Of a stretch of DNA of 64,000 nucleotides, positions 35,601-43,777 are shown piece by piece; within the stretch, counting starts at the first letter, position 1, and every line of letters starts with the position of its first letter. The notes beneath the pieces are model-generated. The model ran no database searches. It was not told where the DNA came from and saw only the letters and a list, made by a program, of their open reading frames with translations. Origin of the DNA: Paenibacillus thalictri (GTDB taxonomy: Bacteria; Bacillota; Bacilli; Paenibacillales; NBRC-103111). The translations under genes and the position numbers were made by a program. Where the stretch lies: assembly GCF_004307995.1 (NCBI RefSeq), contig NZ_SIRE01000004.1, forward strand, positions 1-64,000. Direction: 5' to 3'.

Positions 35601-38600
35601 ATCGTATCCGTCTTGTTGTAATCGCAGTAAGGAGCCGATCGGTAAGCGCAGCTGCCAGTACCCGCATTGACGTTGTAAGCGGCCATGCTCAGCCGGTCCT
35701 GCGCCGGATCGCCGCCGGGTCCCACAATCGCGACAAATCGCTGCACCGCATTGTCAAGCCCGTCGCCGCTCCCCAGTTTGGCGTATACAAACTGGTCTTT
35801 TTTCAGGAACGTGTCAAACTCGGCGTTAAATTGATCGACCGTTACATTGCTGCTTGACGGCTTGATCAACCAGACGATTTTGGTGCTGTGCGGCGCGATC
35901 GTCATATCGGTTGTTCCGCCGGTGATATTGTCCATCGCGACGATGTTCCACTTTTTCGCGCTCGGGTCCGTCCAAGGCTGGGTTAACCCCGGATTCGTGT
36001 AGTAGTGGAGCTTATAGCCGGTCAAATCAATCGGCTGATTTGTCGTGTTGTATAACTCGACGTATTCGTAAGGTTCGCCCGCCGCTTTCGGAGCTGCCAT
36101 AATTTCCGTAATCAGCAGTGAGGCTGCCCCTTTCGCACCCGGATCGACCGGGGGCTGCTGATCCGTTGCGAGCAGCGACTGCATGGAGATAAGCCGCATC
36201 GTATCGATCGGGTATTTCCCGTCCGCATACTCCTGCGCGCCGGATTCGAACAGCACGTATAAGCTGCCGTTGCGTTCAAAAATGCCTTCGGACATCGGCG
36301 GCATCGTCAGCGACTTCAGCTTATTGCCGCCGTCCATGTACCAGATCGGCACCGCAGCCGCTCCGAATTTGGCCGTTTGCGTATGCTGCGCTTCGGTCAA
36401 TGACCAGTTGTAGACCAATAGCGTGCTATCGTTATTGCGGCCGTATGACCGGCTTAGCACGATTTTGTTTCCGGCCACCGCCATGCCTTGAATTTCTTTC
36501 GGTATGGACAAGATGTAGTCCGGGATCGCCACGCCGTCAGGGCCCGATAGTTTTGCCGGATCAATCCCATCTCCAATCAGCTTGTAGCCGGCCACCCATG
36601 CGGGATTTTCCGTCTGATCGCGGTTGGTCATGTGATGCGATGCATCCGTCGGATAATCCGAGCGGGCAAATTCCCCAACCCACAATACGCCGTCGGCGTA
36701 AGTGACAAAAGATGCGTTGGTCTCCACCTTTTGCTGTTCCGATAATATCAGCTTGTCGCCGTCTTCCGTATCGATCACCGCTTGCAGCGCGACCGGGTAC
36801 ACCTTGGAACCAGAAGCGATCCACAGCCGGTTTTGACTGACGGTAAGTCCTCCGGCATGTCCCGTATACGGGGTGGTGCTATTTTCGTAAAACTGCAGTG
36901 CTTTCACAAACCGGCCGGTTGCCAGATCGATCACAGTAATGCCGCTAGGCTTGCCGTCGCTGCGGTAATACGATACGAGCATCCAGTTTTTGGCCGGCAC
37001 ATAAGCTGCGCCTTGAGGAACAACTCCTTGCTTCAAGCCGGGAATAACCGGGCCTTCCTGGCTGACAAGATTGAAGTCGCCGTAGGCTGTTACGCTTTGC
37101 GATAAAGTATCAAACACCGCTTTGGCGATCACCTTTGTTCCGGTGCCGTCCGGATGCACGTTATCCGGGAAATGGTCCTGCATGCCGCCGGTCACCGAAT
37201 AGACATCGATATAGGAGGAACCGGTCTGGGCTGCCGCTTCTTTAATCGCAGGGATCACTTCGTTTTTGACAAAGGTGTCCGTAATGTTGAACCCTCCCGC
37301 ACCGTATACCTTCGGAGGCAGGTTTACAAACACCTTCGGATGCGATGGCAGGTTCTTGTATTGGTTGATCATATCGACGTAATCGGCGACAAATTGGCTT
37401 TTGTAAGCCCAATTTTGCGGCTTGGAGTCGTTTGAGCCCAACATGATAACGACGATGTCGGGATTCCAGGTTTTGCTCTGCTGATACTCCGGCGTATTCC
37501 AATACGAGCTATCTCCTTGCTTCAGCAGCGTAGTGCCGGATACCCCGTAATTTCTCACTTCAAAATCGTTGCCAAGCAATGCCCCGAGATGCTGCGGATA
37601 CGTTGGTACGACATTTGTATTGCGGGTAATGCTGTCTCCGATCGCAGCCACCTTTACTTTCGGAAGCCGCAGGTTCAGCGATTCCTGTGTGATACCCGAG
37701 CCCAGGTTGTCCCCTACTTTGACACCGGTGCTTTCAATGCCCAGGCTGCTGACCGTTGCGATCGTAAAGGTATATTCGGCTCCTACCATAAGCCCCGCAA
37801 CCACAGCCGACGTGGTGCCTTTGGCAATCGGCCCCGCTGATTTGGCCCCCGTTTGGTCATACATGTTGACAAAAACATAGTCCGCTTTGCCGCCAAGATC
37901 GGTCGGCTCCGTCCAGTTCAGCGTGGCCTGGGTACCGCTTCTCACCAAAGCCGGATCCAGCACATCAGCGGGAAGCGTCGGCTCCTGTCCGGTACTCAAT
38001 CTGCCGGGTGTCGGCGTCTGGTTGATCGAAGCGGGCACTCTACGCTCCATCATTTTCGATATCGGATCAAGACCGGTTGACGGGAAAAAGTAATTGACGC
38101 TTTCCGTCGACGTTGCTGTTTTGTTAAAATCGCAATAAGGCGCTGCGCGGTAAGCGCAAGTTCCGGTTTTGGTGTTGCCGGCGTTGACGTTGTATTCCAC
38201 CATGCTGATCCGGTCCGCTGCCGGATCGCCTGCAGGGGCAACGACCGCCGCAAAATGGTGGTGCGTATTGTCCAAACCTTCGCCGCTTGCAAGGTCGGCA
38301 TAGGCGAACTGGTCGCTTGTCAGCGAGACGCCGAACTCCGTGTTAAACTTGGCTATCGTATTGACGGTTGTTCCCAAAGGCTTCACAAGCCAAACCACTT
38401 TAACGGCATGCGGCCCGACGATCATGTTTGGCGTTCCGATATCGCCGATGTTCTGGCTGTTCATCGCCTTGATTTTCCAACGTTTCGCCGCCGTATCCGT
38501 CCATGGCTGCGCCAGCGAAGGATCCGTATAATATTGGATTTGATAATTCGTCAAATCGATCGGGTGGCTTGTCGTATTGTACAATTCCACATATTCGTAA

Positions 38601-41500
38601 GCCTCGCTTGACTTCGGAGCCGCCATAATCTCCGAAATGAGCAGCGACGGCGTCGTATCGTGCTTGAACCGCAATGCCGCGAAAGGCGGCAAATGATCGG
38701 ATGCTTTGGATACGATCACTTCGCTTTGCATCACTTCCATATCCGGAGAATAAAAAATATAATCGCTTTTAATCGTCGGGTTGGTTACCGGATATGTATA
38801 AACATTGGCAGCACCTGCAAATGCTTCCCGGTAGCGGCTCGCCATCGGGCGCATTTCCGCCGTATCGGGTCCAGCGTTAAAATCCCCCATTACGATTTGC
38901 GGACCTGGCTTAGCGCCTGCAATCTCCACGATGTTTTGCGTTTGCAGCAGCCGTTCTTCCGAGATTAACGACGTATGCGTGTTGTAAACGTTCATTTCCG
39001 CGTTGTTGACGCGAATGGTCGTTTCGAGTAAACCTCTTTTTTCATTCCCTGCGGTTAATAACGGCAATTCATAATGATTGGATGCGAGAATCGGATACTT
39101 GCTTAACGTAGCCAATCCGTATTGTCTTACCGCAGTTTGACCCGACTCGGGCGGAAGCTCCAAATCGGCGGCAAACACCACATTCATATGAGTCAGTCCG
39201 GCCAATTGCTGCGCCTGATCGGCGTATTTGCTCCGGTCCGACCAATGATTGTCGACTTCCTGCAGCGCGACAATATCGGCGTCCGATTGTTTAATGACAT
39301 CTGCGATCCGGCTGAGATCCAGCTTGCCGTCTTCGCCTACCCCGTGATGCATGTTGTACGACAATACTCTGACTGCGTTCGCTACGCCGAGGCTTTCCAC
39401 TCCCGCGCTGCTGACGGTCACCAGTTTGAACGTATCATTAAGACCGTTCACCGGTCCCGTAATGGTTGCGGTTGTCGTGCCTTTGGCGATCGGCCCCGCT
39501 ACCTTGACCCGATTCTTGTCGTATATGTTCACATAAACGTAGTCCGCTTTACCGCCCAAATCGGTCGGCTCCGTCCAGCTCACCGTGGCTTGTGTGCCGC
39601 TCACGGTCACGGTCGGATTCAGCACCTCGGCCGGGAGCGCCGGCTCCTGTCCGAGACTGGCACTTAGCACGCCGGGCGAAGGGATCTGTCTGTTTGCTTC
39701 CAGCAGATCGTTTGCTCCGCCGCGAGCTTTGGCCACCCGCTGCATCATACGTGTCGTTGCATCCAGTCCGGCCGCAGGGAGCATGTATTCAACGCTTTCC
39801 GAATAATTGGCCGTTTTATTAAAATCGCAATATGGAGCCGCACGATATGCGCAAGTAGCAGTTTTGGAATTGCCCAAGCCGGCATTGTAATCGATCATGC
39901 TGAGCCGGTCCGTCGCCGCATTGCCGCCGGGACCAACAATCGCTACATAGATGTGGTGCGTATTGTCCAAACCGTCGCCGCTCGGCAGATCCGCATAAAC
40001 AAATTGGTCGCTGGTCGGCGTTATTGTGGCATCGTCTTTAAAGGATGCATACGCTGCATACTCGTTTAAAAATTTGTCTATCGTATTGTTGCTGCGTCCC
40101 TGCTTGACCAGCCAGACGATTTTGACGCCATGTGGCGCAATCGTCATGTTTGTTACGGAGCCGGTGATGCCGTCCATCGCCTTGATTGTCCACTTTTTCG
40201 CTGCCGGATCGGTCCATGGCTCGGCCAATGAAGCATCGGTATAATAATGAACCTGATAATTCGTCAAATCGATCGGCTGGCTTGTCGCATTGTACAGCTC
40301 CAAGTATTCGTAATCGTCGCTTGTTCTCGCCGCCGCCATAATCTCCGTAATCATCAGCGAAGCCGGTGCCGTACCGCTCGTAACCGGGAGGTTCGCGGTT
40401 TGCTTCACGCCAACGCTCTCCACGCCTGCACTGCTGATTGAAGCTATCGTAAACGTATAATCGCTGTAAACGAGATTTGTGACGGTAGCCGACGTCGTGC
40501 CTTTCGGAATCGGGCCTGCTACTTTGTTGGCATCTTGGTCGTATATATTGACCGATACGTAATCCGGTTTGCCGCCCAAATCAGTCGGCTCCGTCCAGCT
40601 AAGCGCAGCTTCTGTTCCGCTGCGGATCGCTTGCGGACTCAGTACATCGGCCGGGATCGGCGGTTCCTGTCCGGCATTTAAGACGCCAGGGGTCGGAATC
40701 TGGCGGTTGGCTTCCAGCAAGTCGTTTGCTCCGCCCCGGGGTTTAATAATCTGCTGCATCATACGTGTCGTCGGATCCAAGCCTGCCGCCGGAAGCAGAT
40801 AATCGACGCTTTCCGCGTAATTACTTGTTTTATTAAAATCGCAATACGGAGCCGAGCGATACGCGCAAGTCGCCGTTTTGGAATTGCCCAAATTGACATT
40901 GTATTCGACCATGCTGATGCGGTCGGATGACGCATTGCCGCCCGGACCTACGATCGCCAGAAAATGGTGGTGCGTATTGTCGAGGCCATCGCCGTTTGCC
41001 AGATCCGCGTAAACAAACTGGTCGGCCGTCGGCGTTTTGCTGGTGTCGGTTTTAAAAGATGCATAAGGTTGATATTCGGCAATAAATTTGTCGAGCGTGT
41101 TATTCGCTTTACCCTGCTTTACCAGCCAGACGATTTTGACGCCATGCGGCGCAATCGTCATGTTTGTCGTGCCGCCGGTAATGCCGTCCATCGCCTTGAT
41201 CGTCCACTTTTTTGCCGCCGTATCCGTCCATGGCTGAGCCAGCGTCGCATCGGTATAATAATGAATCTGGTAATTGGTCAAATTGATCGGCTGGCTAGTC
41301 GTGTTGTACAATTCCAAGTATTCATAATCGTCGCTTGTTCTCGCCGCCGCCATCATTTCCGTGATCAGCAGCGAGCCAACCGCAGGCGCGGGCGCAGCTT
41401 CGGCAGGAGTCTCGGGCAGCGCTGTAAAGTTGAATACCGACCATACTATCGAGAACAGCGCCGTCCATGTGATCCATTTATTCCGTGTCTTCGTCAACAT
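32663..41500 (-). CDS. Giant SLH-anchored multidomain protein: five LTDs, EEP, SGNH hydrolase and propeller-like domains (locus B)
   Basis: A 2945-residue exported protein. Order, with rough residues: signal peptide 1-36; LTD1 47-270; Fn3-like 290-370; LTD2 380-610; Fn3-like 620-700; EEP domain 708-945 (LSYNMHHG, LQEVDNHW, VMGDFNAGP, ASDHLPP); LTD3 952-1170; Fn3-like; SGNH/GDSL esterase-like domain 1282-1463 (AIGDSITR, GSNDSKP, HPDGTG with the catalytic Ser, Asn and Asp-His); propeller-like 1473-1775, shared with the 985-residue protein of locus A; LTD4 1793-2010; Fn3-like; LTD5 2115-2320; Fn3-like; Big-2-like 2438-2510; unassigned 2533-2746; three SLH domains 2762-2945. The SLH set binds pyruvylated wall polymer. 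ATG 41500 has GGGAGGTA and overlaps the preceding LTD gene by 23 bases. Two hydrolase types on one wall-bound scaffold suggest degradation of an esterified phosphodiester-bearing polymer; this is inference. Confidence 0.88.
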   Translation of the reverse strand: MLTKTRNKWITWTALFSIVWSVFNFTALPETPAEAAPAPAVGSLLITEMMAAARTSDDYEYLELYNTTSQPINLTNYQIHYYTDATLAQPWTDTAAKKWTIKAMDGITGGTTNMTIAPHGVKIVWLVKQGKANNTLDKFIAEYQPYASFKTDTSKTPTADQFVYADLANGDGLDNTHHHFLAIVGPGGNASSDRISMVEYNVNLGNSKTATCAYRSAPYCDFNKTSNYAESVDYLLPAAGLDPTTRMMQQIIKPRGGANDLLEANRQIPTPGVLNAGQEPPIPADVLSPQAIRSGTEAALSWTEPTDLGGKPDYVSVNIYDQDANKVAGPIPKGTTSATVTNLVYSDYTFTIASISSAGVESVGVKQTANLPVTSGTAPASLMITEIMAAARTSDDYEYLELYNATSQPIDLTNYQVHYYTDASLAEPWTDPAAKKWTIKAMDGITGSVTNMTIAPHGVKIVWLVKQGRSNNTIDKFLNEYAAYASFKDDATITPTSDQFVYADLPSGDGLDNTHHIYVAIVGPGGNAATDRLSMIDYNAGLGNSKTATCAYRAAPYCDFNKTANYSESVEYMLPAAGLDATTRMMQRVAKARGGANDLLEANRQIPSPGVLSASLGQEPALPAEVLNPTVTVSGTQATVSWTEPTDLGGKADYVYVNIYDKNRVKVAGPIAKGTTTATITGPVNGLNDTFKLVTVSSAGVESLGVANAVRVLSYNMHHGVGEDGKLDLSRIADVIKQSDADIVALQEVDNHWSDRSKYADQAQQLAGLTHMNVVFAADLELPPESGQTAVRQYGLATLSKYPILASNHYELPLLTAGNEKRGLLETTIRVNNAEMNVYNTHTSLISEERLLQTQNIVEIAGAKPGPQIVMGDFNAGPDTAEMRPMASRYREAFAGAANVYTYPVTNPTIKSDYIFYSPDMEVMQSEVIVSKASDHLPPFAALRFKHDTTPSLLISEIMAAPKSSEAYEYVELYNTTSHPIDLTNYQIQYYTDPSLAQPWTDTAAKRWKIKAMNSQNIGDIGTPNMIVGPHAVKVVWLVKPLGTTVNTIAKFNTEFGVSLTSDQFAYADLASGEGLDNTHHHFAAVVAPAGDPAADRISMVEYNVNAGNTKTGTCAYRAAPYCDFNKTATSTESVNYFFPSTGLDPISKMMERRVPASINQTPTPGRLSTGQEPTLPADVLDPALVRSGTQATLNWTEPTDLGGKADYVFVNMYDQTGAKSAGPIAKGTTSAVVAGLMVGAEYTFTIATVSSLGIESTGVKVGDNLGSGITQESLNLRLPKVKVAAIGDSITRNTNVVPTYPQHLGALLGNDFEVRNYGVSGTTLLKQGDSSYWNTPEYQQSKTWNPDIVVIMLGSNDSKPQNWAYKSQFVADYVDMINQYKNLPSHPKVFVNLPPKVYGAGGFNITDTFVKNEVIPAIKEAAAQTGSSYIDVYSVTGGMQDHFPDNVHPDGTGTKVIAKAVFDTLSQSVTAYGDFNLVSQEGPVIPGLKQGVVPQGAAYVPAKNWMLVSYYRSDGKPSGITVIDLATGRFVKALQFYENSTTPYTGHAGGLTVSQNRLWIASGSKVYPVALQAVIDTEDGDKLILSEQQKVETNASFVTYADGVLWVGEFARSDYPTDASHHMTNRDQTENPAWVAGYKLIGDGIDPAKLSGPDGVAIPDYILSIPKEIQGMAVAGNKIVLSRSYGRNNDSTLLVYNWSLTEAQHTQTAKFGAAAVPIWYMDGGNKLKSLTMPPMSEGIFERNGSLYVLFESGAQEYADGKYPIDTMRLISMQSLLATDQQPPVDPGAKGAASLLITEIMAAPKAAGEPYEYVELYNTTNQPIDLTGYKLHYYTNPGLTQPWTDPSAKKWNIVAMDNITGGTTDMTIAPHSTKIVWLIKPSSSNVTVDQFNAEFDTFLKKDQFVYAKLGSGDGLDNAVQRFVAIVGPGGDPAQDRLSMAAYNVNAGTGSCAYRSAPYCDYNKTDTMQQSVIFFFPVDGLDATSKMMERRSGSVNQAPTPGKLSAGQEPPFSAEVLNPAAVRSGSQAAISWTEPADLGGKPDYLYVNIYNQDLVKVAGPVPKGTTTATVTGLVYENYTFILSTVGALGLESIGVKTYIGTPPTEEPEEKPEVPVPPLLITEIMAAPKAAGEPYEYVELYNTTNQPIDLTGYKLNYYTNPAIAQPWTGAMKQWSIMAMDDINGAPTNMMVQPYSTKVVWLIKTQFTGYKAEQFIAEYDPSLTKDQLVYAKLGTNEGLDNAAQRFVAIAAPAGNRLNMAAYNVGAGTGSCQYVPTTLPACDYARTENKLQQSVIFYYPEKGLDADSRLMERRNPDSLNQVPTPGKLAAGQVPTGFLAIPGDQTVDLKWDSLNLDLLGYKVYKDGQAVTSSVVTVTYGTYSYNVSGLRNGGSYEFRLTGVLKGANGEPAGEIPLMSPVYASPYVSLGYFLDGVPALMWMGRSATAKAVLKYDGKKDTDVTSLSSITSDNPEIVSVTNGNRLTAESRGLTTLRASYGTQVYSLNVMVDIADTRTRPQYDPALDSGPSYVPPVTAPDKTTLQSDAYSVSAVKNDAGQNVARLSVDSAKLRDALQGLSDNDRYVAISYKGNESAVEVILPSRALEAGKGGLNNRGIAIYKNGVSFHLPLAALGLQAKAAELGVALDKMNIRIMISSVPDQQQEKTRNAASQSDAVLLTDAFSFTVYAEAGGKMIEINDFGGYKVTRTLMLQGLAHTGTVTGTYVSPDGGLHFVPSTQREEADGNTYVTMTNTHNSMYAAVSSTKTYDDIEEHWSQGVVEQLAALQVLNGLAKQTFSPDASITRAEFAAVLVNALGLSGIAPDEESAFQDVRADQWYASSVQTAAEKGFVMGYDGSTFKPDALVTREEMASMIVRAIRIAGHGGELSEAALSFSDKDRISEWARISVAEAVQAGIIEGMTEDTFVPADNATRAQAAAMVKRMMRFVQYLQDE

Positions 41501-43754
41501 CCGTACCTCCCTGCACATTCGTCATGCCGCCATTCCCCTTCGGCGCTTGATCCGCAGCAGAAGACGCCGGTATCGCCGCTTTCTCTTGAGAAGGAGCTGT
41601 CACCTGGCCCGGTTTAACCGTGCCCGGCGTCGGTTTTTGGTGCGCCGAAGCCCCGTCTTTTCGCTGCATCAGCTTGCTGGCTTGATCAAGTCCCGTTTCG
41701 GGATAAAAATAATCTACGCTTTCCGACGAAACATCGGCTACTTTAGTGATGTCGCATGCCGCTTCACCCGGTTTGGCTACATATTTGCACGACCCGCCGC
41801 CTGCCGCCGTATTATAAGCAGCCGCGCTGATACGGTCGGCGATTTGATCTCCCTGCGGACTGACAAGCGCCACATAACGCTGCACCGAATTGTCCAATCC
41901 TTCGCCTTCGCCAAGCTTCACATACACAAACTGTGAAGGCTGCAGGGCGGTCCCGTATTCTTCGTTGAAATCCGGCACGCTGAGCACTTCGCCATAGCTT
42001 TTTTTCAGAAGCCACACTACTTTGACGCCGCCGGGCTCAATGATCATATTGGTTTTTCCGCCGGTCACCTTATCCGAAGCAACAATGTTCCATTGGGATA
42101 CCTTTGAGGTCCAAGGTTCCGGACTTGTCATATCCTTATAGTAATAAAGCTTAAAACCTTTCAAATCGATCGGCTTGGAGGACCGATTGTACAATTCCAC
42201 AAATTCGAAAATTTCCGCTTCGGTTGGTGGTGCGGGCGATATTTCCGTAATCAGCAAAGCGTCCTGCAGATTTTCGATTTTGTACGCTTCCATATCAACG
42301 GTTTTGCCGTACGCTTCCGCTTGAGCGGGAGCAACTATACCCGGAGTTGGCTTCTGATGGGTCGATTCTCGGCCCCGGCGCTCCATCATCCGGGTGGACG
42401 GATCCAGTCCGACCAGCGGGTAAAAATAGTTTACGCTTTCCGCCAACTGGTTGGCTCTCCGTGCAAAATCGCAAGCCGCCTCGTTGGCTTTGGCCGCATA
42501 TTTGCATTTGCCGATACCGGCTTCGTCATTGTAGGAAACCATGCTGATACGGTCATCAGCCGGATCGCCGCCGGGCCCCACGATGGAGACAAAGCGCTTC
42601 TGGTCGTTAGCCAGACCTTGTCCGGCGCTTAACCGCACAAATACGAACTGGCTGCCGTCCAGATTGCTGCCGTATTCTTTATTGAAATCCTGCAGCGTAC
42701 CTTTGAAATTGCGCTTGATAATCCAGACGATTTTGGCGTTTTTCGCTTTGATGCTCATATCGGTTTTGCCGTCAACCAGCGTATCCATCGGCACAATATC
42801 CCATTTAGTCGCCTGGGACGTCCAGGGGGTCGCGCTGCCTGCGTCCTCATAGTAATACAGTTTATGGCCGGTCAGATCGATATCGCTTTCCGTCGGATTG
42901 TACAGCTCGATATACTCAAAATGCTCGCCGTCCGTCTTTGGTGCAGCGACGATTTCCGTAATCAGCAGCGAATCTGCCGATACTTCCGTTGTTCCCGACT
43001 GCAATATTTGGCCGGGAGTCGGTTTTTTATGGAGCGAATAAGGCTCTCTGCGGTCCATCAGCTTTGTATCGGGATCAAGCCCCTTCTCCGGGAAAAAGTA
43101 GATGACGCTTTCCGCCGCTTGCCCTTCTTTCCGCACAAAATCGCACGGCTTTTCCCCGGGATCGGGAGCGTATTTGCATTTGCCCGTTCCGGCCTTGACG
43201 TTGTAAGCAGCCATGCTGATCCTGTCCTTCACCGGGCCGCCTCCCGGCCCAATCAATGCGACGTACCGCTGTTCGTCGTTAGCCAGCCCTTCATTTTGGC
43301 CTAATTGCACATATACAAATTGGCTGCCGTCCAGCTCCGTGCCGTATTCTTCGTTAAACTGCCGGATCGTGCCGCTGAAGCCTTTTTTGAGCAGCCATAC
43401 GACTTTGGCGGTTTGCGGTTTGATCGTCATATCCGTCTTGCCGCCGGTGATATCGTCACGCGCGACGATATCCCACATCACAACGTCCGAGGTCCATGGC
43501 TGCAAGCTTTGCATATCGGTATAATACGCGATCTTGTAGCCCGTCAAATCGACGGGCCGGTCTGTGGGGTTATATAACTCCACATATTCAAAGGCTCCCC
43601 CTTTCGCCTTAGGAGCCGGGACAATTTCCGAAATGTACAGGTTATCGGCGCTTGCTGCCAGCGAGGTTTGGGGAGCGGGCATAATCTGCGCAGCGGACAA
43701 CAGCACGGCAAAAAGCATGATTGCAAAACATATTTTCCATAACCGGGAATTCAA
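41478..43754 (-). CDS. Secreted triple lamin-tail-domain protein (locus B)
   Basis: A 758-residue exported protein: signal peptide (about residues 1-33, ending SLAAS), then three LTDs at about 37-245, 261-480 and 498-725. Each has the LYISEIVPAP-type opening, the EYVELYNPT strand and the Cys pair (CKYAPDPGEKPCDF, CKYAAKANEAACDF, CKYVAKPGEAACDI). The C-terminal 25 residues are low-complexity and acidic (GGTDVDEDTE), with no wall anchor. The start is TTG 43754 with AGGGGG upstream; an ATG just before it is followed at once by a stop. It lies between the binding lipoprotein and the giant SLH gene, overlapping the latter by 23 bases. LTDs bind ligands or other LTDs, so it may dock on the giant protein; inference. 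Confidence 0.88.
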   Translation of the reverse strand: MNSRLWKICFAIMLFAVLLSAAQIMPAPQTSLAASADNLYISEIVPAPKAKGGAFEYVELYNPTDRPVDLTGYKIAYYTDMQSLQPWTSDVVMWDIVARDDITGGKTDMTIKPQTAKVVWLLKKGFSGTIRQFNEEYGTELDGSQFVYVQLGQNEGLANDEQRYVALIGPGGGPVKDRISMAAYNVKAGTGKCKYAPDPGEKPCDFVRKEGQAAESVIYFFPEKGLDPDTKLMDRREPYSLHKKPTPGQILQSGTTEVSADSLLITEIVAAPKTDGEHFEYIELYNPTESDIDLTGHKLYYYEDAGSATPWTSQATKWDIVPMDTLVDGKTDMSIKAKNAKIVWIIKRNFKGTLQDFNKEYGSNLDGSQFVFVRLSAGQGLANDQKRFVSIVGPGGDPADDRISMVSYNDEAGIGKCKYAAKANEAACDFARRANQLAESVNYFYPLVGLDPSTRMMERRGRESTHQKPTPGIVAPAQAEAYGKTVDMEAYKIENLQDALLITEISPAPPTEAEIFEFVELYNRSSKPIDLKGFKLYYYKDMTSPEPWTSKVSQWNIVASDKVTGGKTNMIIEPGGVKVVWLLKKSYGEVLSVPDFNEEYGTALQPSQFVYVKLGEGEGLDNSVQRYVALVSPQGDQIADRISAAAYNTAAGGGSCKYVAKPGEAACDITKVADVSSESVDYFYPETGLDQASKLMQRKDGASAHQKPTPGTVKPGQVTAPSQEKAAIPASSAADQAPKGNGGMTNVQGGTDVDEDTE

Positions 43755-43777
43755 CTTGGCATCCCCCTACGCTCAAA

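Noticed and set aside
34000..43700. Regularly repeated DNA that could suggest a repeat array or CRISPR
   Set aside because: The repeats are in-frame LTD and Fn3 coding blocks of several hundred bases, with no short direct repeats and spacers and no cas genes.
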